From: JAGGAG01 sp031402225
GTDB lineage: Bacteria > Gemmatimonadota > Gemmatimonadetes > Gemmatimonadales > GWC2-71-9
Assembly: GCA_031402225.1 (NCBI GenBank)
Contig: JANNSD010000023.1
Location: 39,375 to 103,374, forward strand
DNA: 64,000 nucleotides
Direction of reading: 5' to 3'
Every line of letters begins with the position of its first letter. Position 1 is the stretch's first letter. The notes beneath the pieces were generated by a model. It was not told the origin of the DNA. It did not search any database and saw only the letters and a list, made by a program, of their open reading frames with translations. Of this stretch, positions 24,294-36,923 are shown one piece after another. A program made the translations under genes and the position numbers.

Positions 24294-25342
24294 CGGAGCG
24301 CGTGGCGCTGATCACCGGTGTAACCGGACAGGACGGGGCCCTGCTGGCCGAGCTCCTGCTGCGCAAGGGATACACGGTGCACGGGGTCAAGCGCCGGTCC
24401 TCACTCTTCAATACGCAGCGCGTCGATCACTTGTACGTGGACCCGCACATTGGGGGGCGGAACTTCACGCTGCACTTCGGGGACCTCACCGATTCCACCA
24501 ACCTGATCCGGATCATCCAGGAGACCCAGCCCACCGAGATCTACAACCTCGCCGCCCAGAGTCATGTGCATGTGTCGTTCGAGACGCCGGAGTACACGGC
24601 GAACGCCGATGCACTCGGGACGCTACGCCTGCTGGAAGCTGTTCGCATCCTGGGCCTGCGCGACCGCACGCGCTTCTATCAGGCATCGACCAGCGAGATG
24701 TTCGGCCTGGTGCAGGAGACGCCCCAGACCGAGCGGACGCCATTCTATCCGCGGAGCCCGTACGGCGTGGCCAAGCTGTACGCGCACTGGATCACGGTGA
24801 ACTATCGCGAGGCGTACGGCCTGTTTGCGTGCTCCGGTATCCTCTTCAATCATGAGTCGCCGACGCGCGGTGAGACCTTTGTCACCCGGAAGATCGCGCG
24901 GGCGGCCGCACGCATCGCCGCTGGCAGCGAATCGGCGCTGTTTCTGGGCAACCTGAACGCGCAGCGCGACTGGGGCTATGCCGGGGACTATGTCGAGGCG
25001 ATGTGGCGGATGCTGCAGCACACCTCTCCCGAGGACTTCGTCATCGCGACCGGGGAGACGCACTCCGTGCGCGAGTTTGCCGAGCGCGCCTTTGGACACG
25101 TCGGCATCGAGCTCGAGTGGGGAGGGGACGGTGTGGAGGAGGTGGGACGCGACCGCCGTACCGGAGCCGTACTCATCCGGGTTGACCCGCGCTACTTCCG
25201 TCCTACGGAGGTCGAGCAGCTGCTGGGCGACGCAACCCGCGCCCGCACTGAGCTCGGATGGAAGCCCACCGTGGACTTCGGGCAGCTGGTGCGGATGATG
25301 GTCGATGCCGAGGTGGTGGCGGTTCGGGGGCCGAAGGGATGA
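24290..25342 (+). CDS. gmd: GDP-mannose 4,6-dehydratase
   Basis: This 350 aa enzyme converts GDP-D-mannose to GDP-4-keto-6-deoxymannose. Diagnostic segments are ITGVTGQDGALLAELLL, VKRRSSLFNTQRVDHLY, LAAQSHVHVSFETPEYTANAD, a YGVAK catalytic motif and FNHESPTRGETFVTRKI. The ending DVEQLLGD-type strand (VEQLLGDATRARTELGW) is also present. The gene overlaps rmd by 4 nt and fcl by 4 nt, so one message encodes both branches from the common intermediate. Confidence 0.96.
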   Translation: MTERVALITGVTGQDGALLAELLLRKGYTVHGVKRRSSLFNTQRVDHLYVDPHIGGRNFTLHFGDLTDSTNLIRIIQETQPTEIYNLAAQSHVHVSFETPEYTANADALGTLRLLEAVRILGLRDRTRFYQASTSEMFGLVQETPQTERTPFYPRSPYGVAKLYAHWITVNYREAYGLFACSGILFNHESPTRGETFVTRKIARAAARIAAGSESALFLGNLNAQRDWGYAGDYVEAMWRMLQHTSPEDFVIATGETHSVREFAERAFGHVGIELEWGGDGVEEVGRDRRTGAVLIRVDPRYFRPTEVEQLLGDATRARTELGWKPTVDFGQLVRMMVDAEVVAVRGPKG

Positions 25343-26278
25343 TGCCGGCGGGGGCACGCATCTATGTGGCGGGCCACCGGGGCATGGTGGGCAGCGCGCT
25401 TGTCCGGGCACTCGCGCTACGAGGCCACGACTCGGTCATCGTCGCTTCCCGGCAGGAGCTCGACCTGACCGATGCGGGTGCCGTGGACCGGTATTTCCGC
25501 GCGACCAGGCCCGAGTTCGTGTTCCTCGCCGCGGCGAAGGTCGGCGGGATCCTCGCGAACATGGAGTCGCCGGTCGACTTCCTGGACGTCAACCTTCGCA
25601 TTGCCCTGCACGTGCTGTCCGCCTCGCACCGGCACGGGGTACGCAAGCTGCTCAACCTGGGCAGCTCCTGTATCTACCCGCGCCTCGCGCCCCAGCCGCT
25701 GCAGGAGGCGTCACTGCTGACCGGCCTGCTCGAGCCGACGAACGAGCCCTACGCCATCGCGAAGATTGCGGCGATCAAGCTCTGCGATGCCTACCGGTCG
25801 CAATACGGGTCGGACTTCATCTCGGCGATGCCGTGCAACCTGTACGGCCCGAACGACAACTTCGACCTGCATACGTCGCATGTGCTGCCGGCACTCATCC
25901 GGAAATGCCATGAAGCGCGCCTGGCAGGCGACGACGAGGTCGTCCTGTGGGGCAGCGGGGAGCCGCGCCGCGAGTTTCTCCACGTCGATGATCTCGCAGA
26001 CGCCGCCTGTTTCCTCATGGACAACGTGAGCCAGCCCGGCTTCCTCAATGTCGGCTCCGGGACGGACGTGTCGATTCATGAACTGGCCGGTATCGTGGCC
26101 GGGGCGACCGGCTACCAGGGGCGCTTCACCTATGACGCCGGGAAGCCCGATGGGACACCCCGCAAGGTGATGGATGTGTCGAAGCTCGCGGCGCTGGGCT
26201 GGCGCGCGCGTGTGCCCCTTGAAGCAGGGATCAGGTCAACCTATGAGTGGTACGTCGAGCATGTCGAGCGGGGGGTGA

Positions 26279-26295
<17 letters not shown>
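25339..26295 (+). CDS. fcl: GDP-L-fucose synthase
   Basis: The 318 aa product epimerises and reduces GDP-4-keto-6-deoxymannose to GDP-L-fucose. IYVAGHRGMVGSALVR, FLAAAKVGGILAN, LGSSCIYPR and NEPYAIAKIAAIKLCDAY (catalytic Tyr/Lys) match the Fcl/WcaG family, and the NLYGPNDNFDL loop is present. ATG 25339 overlaps the gmd stop (ATGA); a second ATG follows directly. The 3' end overlaps carB by 17 nt, an unexpected join between sugar and carbamoyl phosphate genes. Confidence 0.95.
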
Positions 26296-29532
<3,237 letters not shown>

Positions 29533-29545
<13 letters not shown>

Positions 29546-30495
29546 CCGCGCGCGACCCGGGATTCGCCGCGTCCCTTCGCGCGCAGGTCCGTGGTGAGGT
29601 GCGGGAGGACGAAGCGCTTGCGCGATACTCGACGTACCGCATTGGAGGCCCGGCTACGGTGCTGTTGCCATCCAGCGCCGAGGACGTTGCCATGGCACTC
29701 CGGGCGGCCCAGCAGGCGGGTATCCCCTGGTTCGCCGTCGGGCTGGGTTCCAACCTCCTCTTTCCCGATAGTGGCCTGGAGGCGCTCGTGATCCGGCTGG
29801 GCAAGGGCCTCGATCGCATTGAGTCGTCTGGCGAGAGGTGGACCCTGGGCGCCGGTCTGCCCGGGCCCCTCGCGGCGCGACGCACCGCGGAGGCGGGATG
29901 GGCCGGACTGCACAAGTTCGTCGGCGTTCCCGGTTCGGTGGGCGGCGGGGTGTACATGAATGCCGGCTGCCACGGCGGGGAATGGGCCGAGGTGGTGACT
30001 CGCGTGCTGGTGGTCGATGGGGCGGGGCAGGAACAGTGGCTCATGCGGGCTGACGTTCCATTCAGCTATCGGCGCAGCGGACTCGATGGCGTGGTGGTGC
30101 TGGAGACCGACGTGACGCTGCGCGCCGAGGAGAAAGACCGTCTCGCCGACGAAGTGGCTGAACTATTCCGCTGGCGCCAGGAGGGTACGCCCTTCAACCA
30201 GCCTTGCTGCGGCAGCGTGTTCAAGAATCCGGGTGGCCCCAGTTGGGAGCACCGGGAGGGACCACGGACGGCAGGGCAGTTCATCGAGGCGGCCGGGCTC
30301 AAGGGGTCGCGGATCGGTGGCGGGGAAATTTCACCGATGCACGCCAACTACTTCGTGAACACCGGGGGCGCGTCTGCCGCCGACATCCGCGGCCTCATCG
30401 CGCTGGCGCAGGCCCGGGTGCGGGAGCAGTTCGGTGTGATGCTGGAGACGGAAGTGAAGCTCATCGGAATCCGGGGGGAGTACCTGCATGCCTGA
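29533..30495 (+). CDS. murB: UDP-N-acetylenolpyruvoylglucosamine reductase
   Basis: This 320 aa flavoenzyme makes UDP-MurNAc for peptidoglycan. RYSTYRIGGPATVLL starts the FAD domain, and GLGSNLLFPD plus GVPGSVGGGVYMNAG bind FAD. The catalytic serine lies in CGSVFKNPGG, and HANYFVNTGGA follows. The pattern fits type II MurB, which lacks the extra tyrosine loop of E. coli MurB. The start overlaps carB by 13 nt and the end overlaps wbpD by 8 nt, so this essential gene is embedded in a nucleotide-sugar message. Confidence 0.93.
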
Positions 30496-31057
30496 CTACT
30501 TCGTGCATCAGTCGAGCTATGTGGACGACGGCGCCGTGATCGGGACCGGTTCGAAGATCTGGCACTTTTCGCACATCATGGCCGGGGCGGTGATCGGCGA
30601 GCGCTGCAACCTTGGCCAGAACGTGGTGGTGATGCCGAGGACTCGGCTCGGCAACGACGTAAAGGTCCAGAACAACGTGTCGATCTACGAGGGGGTGACC
30701 CTGGAGGACGACGTGTTCTGCGGCCCAAGCTGCGTGTTCACCAACGTGATCAACCCCCGCAGCCATGTGTCGCGGAAGGCCGAGTACAAGCCGACGCTGG
30801 TGCGAAGGGGTGCCACCATCGGGGCCAACGCCACGGTGGTCTGTGGGGTGACCCTGGGCGAGTACGCCTTTGTCGGGGCCGGGGCGGTGATCACCACTGA
30901 CGTGCCCGCGTTCGGCCTGATGGTTGGCGTCCCGGCCCGGCGCGTTGGCTGGATGTGCCAGTGCGGGGTGAGGCTCAAGGTGGAGGGCGGACGCGCCGTG
31001 TGTGGTGCGTGCGGGTCGAAGTACTCTGAAACGAGCGGCATTCTCGCCCCCGATTGA
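30488..31057 (+). CDS. wbpD: UDP-2-acetamido-3-amino-glucuronate N-acetyltransferase (WbpD-like), with zinc ribbon
   Basis: This 189 aa left-handed beta-helix acetyltransferase has hexapeptide repeats from VIGTGSKIWHFSHIM to VGAGAVITTDVP. VFTNVINPRSHVSRK is a WbpD/WlbB-type loop. It would acetylate the 3-amino group made by the WbpE-like enzyme encoded next. Beyond the helix a C-terminal extension holds Cys157, Cys159, Cys172 and Cys175 (CXC-X12-CXXC), which looks like a small metal ribbon. It overlaps murB by 8 nt. Confidence 0.87.
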   Translation: MPDYFVHQSSYVDDGAVIGTGSKIWHFSHIMAGAVIGERCNLGQNVVVMPRTRLGNDVKVQNNVSIYEGVTLEDDVFCGPSCVFTNVINPRSHVSRKAEYKPTLVRRGATIGANATVVCGVTLGEYAFVGAGAVITTDVPAFGLMVGVPARRVGWMCQCGVRLKVEGGRAVCGACGSKYSETSGILAPD

Positions 31058-31177
31058 CCACCTCGGCGGCATCGGCTAACTTCAAGACTTGTCAAAACTT
31101 AGCCGTATCCTGCCGGGGCTTCGCAACAGGCCGCGAAACACCGGCTCGGTCTTTGCCAACACACGCGAGACGTGCCG

Positions 31178-32293
31178 ATGAGCGTCCCCCTCCTCGATCT
31201 GGTTGCCCAGTATCACTCGATCCGCGACGAGATCGAGCCGGCTCTCCGTTCCGTCATTGAGCGGCAGGCCTTCATCATGGGCCCAGAGATCCCCGCCCTC
31301 GAGCAGGCGATCGCGGCACTCTCGCACGTCCGTCACGCAATTGCTTGCGCGAGCGGCACGGACGCCCTGCTCCTGCCGATCCGCGCCCTCGACCTGGCCC
31401 CGGGCGATGAGATCATCGCCCCGGCATTCACCTTCTTCGCCACGGCGGGGGCCATCCACAATGCCGGCGGCACGCCGGTGTTCGTCGATATCGACCCCGC
31501 CACGTTCAACGTGTCACCCGAGGCCATCGAGGCGGCCATCACGCCGCGGACTCGGGCCATCGTCGTGGTGCACCTGTTCGGGCAGATGGTACCGATGGAG
31601 CGGATCGTTCCCCTGGCACAGAAGCACGGGCTGACCATCATCGAGGATGGGGCCCAGGCCATCGGGGCGCGCCGGCGCATCGACGGCACGTGGCGACTGG
31701 CGGGCGAGCTCGGTACGGTTGGCACGCTGTCGTTCTTTCCCAGCAAGAATCTCGGCGGCTGGGGCGACGGCGGCATGATGCTGACCCAGGACGATGCGCT
31801 GGGGGGCCGGCTCGCGCGGCTCCGGCTGCACGGCGGGTCGCGGCAGTACTACCACGAAGAGGTGGGGTACAACAGCCGCCTGGATGCGCTGCAGGCGGCG
31901 GTGCTCCTGGTCAAGCTGAGGCACCTGCAGTCGTGGAATGAGGCGCGGCGGGCACGGGCCGCGTGGTACGAGCAGGCGCTGGCCGGGCTGCCAGCGGTGT
32001 GCCCCCCGCGTACCGACCCGGCCAACGAGCACACGTTCCACCAGTACACCATCCGGGCGGAGCGGCGCGACGCCCTGCTCGCGCACCTCAAGGCCGGCGG
32101 GATCGGCTGCGCCGTCTACTACCCGGTGCCGCTGCACCTGCAGCCGTGCTTCGCTCACCTCGGGTACCAGCGGGGTCGGCTTCCGGTTACCGAGCACGCC
32201 ATGGACACGGTGCTTTCGCTGCCGATCTATCCTGAACTCACCGAGGCGCAACAGGCGCTGGTGGTCGACGCGATCCGGAGGTTCTACTCGTGA
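31178..32293 (+). CDS. wbpE: DegT/DnrJ/EryC1/StrS aminotransferase (WbpE-like)
   Basis: This 371 aa PLP enzyme has the VPLLDLVAQYHSIRDEIE start, ACASGTDALLLPIRAL and the cofactor lysine at about residue 190 in FFPSKNLGGWGDGG. HLFGQMVPM and EDGAQAIGA supply other PLP contacts. Next to WbpD-, WbpB- and WbpA-like genes it most likely aminates UDP-3-keto-GlcNAcA. ATG 31178 is preferred to the GTG two codons upstream. A 120 nt gap before it holds no clear promoter. Confidence 0.88.
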   Translation: MSVPLLDLVAQYHSIRDEIEPALRSVIERQAFIMGPEIPALEQAIAALSHVRHAIACASGTDALLLPIRALDLAPGDEIIAPAFTFFATAGAIHNAGGTPVFVDIDPATFNVSPEAIEAAITPRTRAIVVVHLFGQMVPMERIVPLAQKHGLTIIEDGAQAIGARRRIDGTWRLAGELGTVGTLSFFPSKNLGGWGDGGMMLTQDDALGGRLARLRLHGGSRQYYHEEVGYNSRLDALQAAVLLVKLRHLQSWNEARRARAAWYEQALAGLPAVCPPRTDPANEHTFHQYTIRAERRDALLAHLKAGGIGCAVYYPVPLHLQPCFAHLGYQRGRLPVTEHAMDTVLSLPIYPELTEAQQALVVDAIRRFYS

Positions 32294-33384
32294 CAGGATC
32301 CACCTCCCCGGCCGGCGGGCCGATGTTCGTGACGAAGCCGGTGGTTGCCGATCGCCGGATCCGGTTTGCCCTCGTCGGGTGCGGCCGCATCTCGGCCAAT
32401 CATTTCGATTCGATCGCGGCGCACGGCTCCGAGTGCGAGCTCGTCGGGGTGTGCGACGTCGATCCGGTGGCACTCGCCGCGGCCCAGCAGAAGACCGGCG
32501 CCCCCGGTTTCCGATCGCTGGACGCGATGCTCGCGGGCACGGAGGCCGATTGCGTCATCCTGGCGACACCGAGCGGCCTGCACGCGGAGCAGGCCATCCG
32601 CGTCGCGGCGGCGGGACGCCACGTCATGACCGAGAAGCCGATGGCCACGCACTGGCAGGACGGCAAGCGAATGGTGGCGGCCTGCGACAACGCCGGCGTG
32701 CACCTGTTTGTCGTCAAGCAGAACCGGCGTAACCCCACGCTCCAGCTGCTCAAGCGTGCGGTGACGCGGGGACGGTTCGGGCGGATCTACATGGTCAACG
32801 TGAACGTGTTCTGGTCGCGGCCCCAGTCCTACTACGACAGCGCCGCCTGGCGCGGCACCTGGGAGTTCGACGGCGGTGCGTTCATGAACCAGGCGAGCCA
32901 CTACGTCGACCTCCTGGACTGGCTGATCGGGCCGGTCGAGAGCGTGCAGGCCTACACCGCCACCCTGGAGCGCAACATCCAGGTGGAGGATACGGGGGTT
33001 GTCGCCGTGCGCTGGCGCACCGGCGCGCTGGGCACGATGAGCGTCACGATGCTGGCATACCCGAAGAACTTCGAGGGGTCGATCACGATCCTGGGCGAGA
33101 AGGGTACCGTGCGCATCGGGGGGGTCGCCGTGAACCAGATCGACCACTGGGAGTTCGCCGAACCCGATGCCGACGACGAACAGGTTCAGCAGGCCAGCTA
33201 CCAGACCACATCGGTGTACGGGCACGGGCACAAGCCTTACTACGAAAACGTGATCCAGTCGCTGCGCGGGCAGGCCTCGCCGGAGACGGATGGGCGTGAG
33301 GGACTGCATTCGCTGGAGATTCTCGTCGCAACCTACCTCTCGGCGCGCGATGGGCGCCGGGTGGCACTTCCGCTGGAGTACTGA
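32290..33384 (+). CDS. wbpB: Gfo/Idh/MocA oxidoreductase (WbpB-like)
   Basis: This 364 aa NAD-dependent dehydrogenase has a Rossmann start IRFALVGCGRISANHF and the EKPMATHWQDG motif with the catalytic lysine typical of the Gfo/Idh/MocA family. HLFVVKQNRRNPTLQLLK and FMNQASHYVDLLDWL follow. In the Wbp pathway it oxidises the 3-hydroxyl of UDP-GlcNAcA. GTG 32290 overlaps the aminotransferase stop by 4 nt. Position in a complete Wbp set drives the specific name. Confidence 0.85.
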   Translation: MTGSTSPAGGPMFVTKPVVADRRIRFALVGCGRISANHFDSIAAHGSECELVGVCDVDPVALAAAQQKTGAPGFRSLDAMLAGTEADCVILATPSGLHAEQAIRVAAAGRHVMTEKPMATHWQDGKRMVAACDNAGVHLFVVKQNRRNPTLQLLKRAVTRGRFGRIYMVNVNVFWSRPQSYYDSAAWRGTWEFDGGAFMNQASHYVDLLDWLIGPVESVQAYTATLERNIQVEDTGVVAVRWRTGALGTMSVTMLAYPKNFEGSITILGEKGTVRIGGVAVNQIDHWEFAEPDADDEQVQQASYQTTSVYGHGHKPYYENVIQSLRGQASPETDGREGLHSLEILVATYLSARDGRRVALPLEY

Positions 33385-33389
33385 GTCAC

Positions 33390-34679
33390 ATGAGCATTGC
33401 GAAGGATCTGATCGCGAAGGCCGAGCGCCGCGAGGCGCTCTTCGGCATCATCGGGCTCGGCTATGTCGGGCTTCCGCTGGCGGTGGAGCTGGCGAAGGCG
33501 GGCTTCAAGGTGCTCGGCTACGACGTCAACCAGGGCGTGGTCGACGGACTCAACCAGGGGCGCTCGCACATCAAGGATGTGAGCCACGCGGAACTGGCGG
33601 AGCAGGTCAAGGCTGGCCGATTCTCGGCCACCACTGACCCGAAGCGCCTGAAGGAACCCGACGCGATCTCGATCTGCGTGCCCACGCCGCTGTCGAAGTT
33701 CAAGGACCCCGACGTCAGCTTCATCGTCGCCGCCACCGAAGCGGTCAAGGCCTCGCTCCGCCGCGGCCAGGCCATCATCCTCGAGAGCACCACCTATCCC
33801 GGCACCACCCGGGAGATCATGCTGCCGGCGCTGCAGGCCACCGGCCTCAAGGTGGGTGAGGACTTCTTCCTTGCCTTCAGCCCCGAGCGGGTCGACCCGG
33901 GCAACTCGACCTACCAGACCCGCAACACGCCCAAGGTGGTCGGCGGCATCACGCCGGCGTGCCTTGAGGTGGCGGTAGCGCTCTACCAGCCCGCCATCGA
34001 CCAGCTGGTGCCGGTGTCCACCACGGAAGCGGCCGAGCTGGTGAAGCTGCTGGAGAACACCTTTCGCAGCGTCAATATCGGCTTGGTGAACGAGATGGCG
34101 ATCGTCTGCGACAAGCTGGGCGTCAACGTCTGGGAGGTCATCGACGCTGCCGCGACGAAGCCCTTCGGCTTCATGAAATTCACCCCGGGACCCGGACTCG
34201 GCGGGCACTGCATCCCGATCGATCCGCACTACCTCGCGTGGAAGATGCGCGCGCTCAACTACAAGACCCGCTTCATCGACCTCGCGGGCGAGCTCAACTC
34301 GGAGATGCCCCTGTTCTGGGTACGGAAGCTGGCGGACGCGCTCAATGATCGTGGCAAGTCGGTCAAGGGATCGAAGGTGCTGGTCATCGGCGTGGCATAC
34401 AAGAAGGACATCAATGACCTTCGCGAAAGCCCGGCGCTGGATATCCTGCGCCTGCTGGAGGAGCGGGGGGCCGATGTCAGCTACCACGATCCGTACGTGA
34501 AGGAGTTCACGGAGGAAGGGCATACCCGCCGCTCCGTGCCGCTGACCGCCGAGACGCTGCGCGCGGCCGACGCGGCAATGATTGTCACCGATCACACCAG
34601 TCTCGACTACGACCTCATCCGTCGTGAGGCGAAGGCGGTCACCGACACGCGCAACGCGCTCGCGTCCCGGAAGGCCTGA
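33390..34679 (+). CDS. wbpA: UDP-N-acetylglucosamine 6-dehydrogenase (WbpA-like)
   Basis: This 429 aa nucleotide-sugar dehydrogenase starts the pathway to UDP-GlcNAc(3NAc)A by oxidising UDP-GlcNAc at C6. FGIIGLGYVGLPLAVELA binds NAD. The catalytic cysteine is Cys274 in GLGGHCIPIDP, a WbpA/WecC-type loop rather than the GSCFPKD loop of UDP-glucose dehydrogenases. SVIVGVAYKKDIND-like VIGVAYKKDINDLRESP begins the third domain. It lies 5 nt after wbpB and 4 nt before ugd. Confidence 0.9.
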   Translation: MSIAKDLIAKAERREALFGIIGLGYVGLPLAVELAKAGFKVLGYDVNQGVVDGLNQGRSHIKDVSHAELAEQVKAGRFSATTDPKRLKEPDAISICVPTPLSKFKDPDVSFIVAATEAVKASLRRGQAIILESTTYPGTTREIMLPALQATGLKVGEDFFLAFSPERVDPGNSTYQTRNTPKVVGGITPACLEVAVALYQPAIDQLVPVSTTEAAELVKLLENTFRSVNIGLVNEMAIVCDKLGVNVWEVIDAAATKPFGFMKFTPGPGLGGHCIPIDPHYLAWKMRALNYKTRFIDLAGELNSEMPLFWVRKLADALNDRGKSVKGSKVLVIGVAYKKDINDLRESPALDILRLLEERGADVSYHDPYVKEFTEEGHTRRSVPLTAETLRAADAAMIVTDHTSLDYDLIRREAKAVTDTRNALASRKA

Positions 34680-34683
34680 TCGC

Positions 34684-35988
34684 GTGGACGTGACGATTGT
34701 CGGCTCGGGGTATGTGGGACTGGTTGCCGGGGCCTGCCTGGCGGAAACCGGGAACACGGTGCGCTGCGTGGACGTGGACGCCGGCAAGATCGAGCGGCTG
34801 CGACGCAACGAGATCCCGATCTACGAGCCGGGTCTCGAGCCGATGGTGGCTAGCAACCAGGCCGCCGGGCGCCTCCGCTTCACGACCGACCTGGCCGGCT
34901 CGGTCCGGGAGTCGCAGGTCATCTTCATTGCGGTCGGCACGCCGCCGGGCGAGGACGGCTCGGCCGACCTGCAGCATGTGATCGCAGTGGCCGAGGGAAT
35001 CGGCCGGGCCATGGACGGACCGCGCGTCGTCGTCACCAAGAGCACCGTGCCCGTGGGCACGGCCAACCTGGTACGCGCCGCGATTGCGCGGTTCTCGCCG
35101 CATGAAGCGCAGGTCTGCTCCAACCCCGAGTTCCTGAAGGAAGGGGCGGCGATCGACGATTTCATGAAGCCGGACCGCGTGGTCGTCGGCGTGGACAATG
35201 ACCACGCCCGTGAGGTGATGCGCGAGTTGTACGCGCCCTTCGTGCGCACCGGCAACCCGATCCTCTTCATGGACATCGCGTCGGCCGAGGTCACCAAGTA
35301 CGCGGCCAACGCCATGCTCGCGGCGCGCATTTCGTTCATGAACCAGGTGGCTGAGTTCTGCGAGCGGGCGGGCGCCGACGTGAACGAGGTGCGCCGCGGC
35401 ATCGGGTCCGATCGCCGGATCGGGAGCGCGTTCCTGTTTCCCGGACCGGGGTATGGCGGGTCCTGCTTCCCCAAGGACGTGCAGGCCCTCATCCATTCCG
35501 CGCGGCAGTTCGGGCTCGTGCCCGACCTGCTCGAGGCCGTCGAGGAAGTGAATCGCCGGCAGAAGCAGGTACCGTTCGCCAAGGTGCAGCGCGCGCTGGG
35601 TGGTGCCGTGTCTGGGCGTACCGTGGCGGTGTGGGGCCTCGCCTTCAAGGCGGAAACCGATGACATGCGCGAAGCGCCGGCCATCGTGCTCATCGAGGCC
35701 CTGCTGGCGGGCGGGGCCGCGGTGCAAGTGCACGATCCGAAGGCGCTCGAGACGACGCGTGCGGTGTTCGGGGACCGGATACGCTATTTTGTGGACAATT
35801 ACGGGGCGGCGGAGGGAGCGGATGCGCTCGTGATCATGACTGAGTGGCTCGTGTACCGCAACCCGGATTTCGAGCGCCTGAAGCGCAGCATGAAGCAGCC
35901 GGTGCTCGTCGATGCCAGGAACCTGTTCGAGCCCTCCCGGCTCCTGGCCCTGGGCTTCCGGTATGATGCCATTGGAAGGCGGATCTGA
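34684..35988 (+). CDS. ugd: UDP-glucose 6-dehydrogenase
   Basis: This 434 aa enzyme oxidises UDP-glucose to UDP-glucuronate. It reads VDVTIVGSGYVGLVAGACLA from GTG 34684. STVPVGTANLVRA, SNPEFLKEGAAIDDFMKPDR and catalytic Cys261 in GPGYGGSCFPKDVQAL are characteristic. A final domain (VWGLAFKAETDDMREAP) completes the fold. Its product is the substrate of the next gene, whose ATG overlaps the ugd stop by one base. The pair differs from the preceding WbpA-type dehydrogenase in loop sequence. Confidence 0.95.
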   Translation: MDVTIVGSGYVGLVAGACLAETGNTVRCVDVDAGKIERLRRNEIPIYEPGLEPMVASNQAAGRLRFTTDLAGSVRESQVIFIAVGTPPGEDGSADLQHVIAVAEGIGRAMDGPRVVVTKSTVPVGTANLVRAAIARFSPHEAQVCSNPEFLKEGAAIDDFMKPDRVVVGVDNDHAREVMRELYAPFVRTGNPILFMDIASAEVTKYAANAMLAARISFMNQVAEFCERAGADVNEVRRGIGSDRRIGSAFLFPGPGYGGSCFPKDVQALIHSARQFGLVPDLLEAVEEVNRRQKQVPFAKVQRALGGAVSGRTVAVWGLAFKAETDDMREAPAIVLIEALLAGGAAVQVHDPKALETTRAVFGDRIRYFVDNYGAAEGADALVIMTEWLVYRNPDFERLKRSMKQPVLVDARNLFEPSRLLALGFRYDAIGRRI

Positions 35989-36923
35989 TGCGAATTCTGG
36001 TGACCGGCGCGGCTGGCTTCCTCGGGTCGCACCTGAGCGATCGACTTCTGGCCGAGGGACACTCGGTGATTGGCATGGACAATTTCCTGACCGGGCATCC
36101 GGACAACATCGCGCACCTGATGGGAAACCAGCGTTGGCAGTTCGTCCAGCACGACGTGACGAACTTCACCTACGTCGAGGGCCCGCTCGACGGCGTCTTT
36201 CATTTCGCCTCGCCGGCCAGCCCGATCGACTATCTCGAGAAGCCCATCCAGACGCTGAAGGTCGGGTCGCTCGGCACCCACAAGATGCTGGGCCTGGCGA
36301 AGGCGAAGGGCGCGCGGTTCCTGATTGCGTCCACGTCGGAGGTGTACGGCGATCCCCAGGTCCACCCGCAGCCGGAGAGCTACTGGGGGCACGTGAACCC
36401 GATCGGTCCCCGGGGAGTGTATGACGAGGCGAAGCGCTTCGCCGAGGCAATGACCATGGCGTATCATCGCTTCCATGGCGTCGATACCCGTATCGTCCGG
36501 ATCTTCAATACGTATGGCCCGCGGATGCGCCCGAACGATGGCCGGGTGGTGTCGAACTTCATCGTGCAGGCACTGCGGGGCGAGCCCCTCACGCTGTACG
36601 GTGATGGGTCGCAGACCCGCTCGTTCTGCTACGTGTCCGACCTCATCGACGGGATCTATCGGCTCTTCCTGAGCGACAAGAGTGATCCGGTGAACATCGG
36701 TAATCCCGGTGAGTTTACCGTGCGACAGCTGGCCGAGCGGGTCATCGGGCTGACCAACTCCAAGTCCAGTATCATCAGCTTGCCGCTTCCTGAGGACGAC
36801 CCCAAGGTGCGGAAGCCCGATATCACGCGCGCGCGGGAGCGCCTTGGCTGGGAGCCGAACGTGCAGCTCGACGAGGGCCTGCGGCGCACCATCGAGTTCT
36901 TCCGCGCCCACCCCGCCACATGA
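35988..36923 (+). CDS. UDP-glucuronate decarboxylase (UDP-xylose synthase)
   Basis: This 311 aa SDR has VTGAAGFLGSHLSDRLL, the FASPASPIDYLEKPIQTLKV loop, STSEVYGDPQVHPQ and the ESYWGHVNPIGPRGVYDEAKR segment with catalytic Tyr and Lys. These are strong marks of UXS proteins, which convert UDP-glucuronate to UDP-xylose. Since ugd makes UDP-glucuronate just upstream, the two genes form a two-step path. It overlaps the following TPR gene by 4 nt. Confidence 0.92.
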   Translation: MRILVTGAAGFLGSHLSDRLLAEGHSVIGMDNFLTGHPDNIAHLMGNQRWQFVQHDVTNFTYVEGPLDGVFHFASPASPIDYLEKPIQTLKVGSLGTHKMLGLAKAKGARFLIASTSEVYGDPQVHPQPESYWGHVNPIGPRGVYDEAKRFAEAMTMAYHRFHGVDTRIVRIFNTYGPRMRPNDGRVVSNFIVQALRGEPLTLYGDGSQTRSFCYVSDLIDGIYRLFLSDKSDPVNIGNPGEFTVRQLAERVIGLTNSKSSIISLPLPEDDPKVRKPDITRARERLGWEPNVQLDEGLRRTIEFFRAHPAT

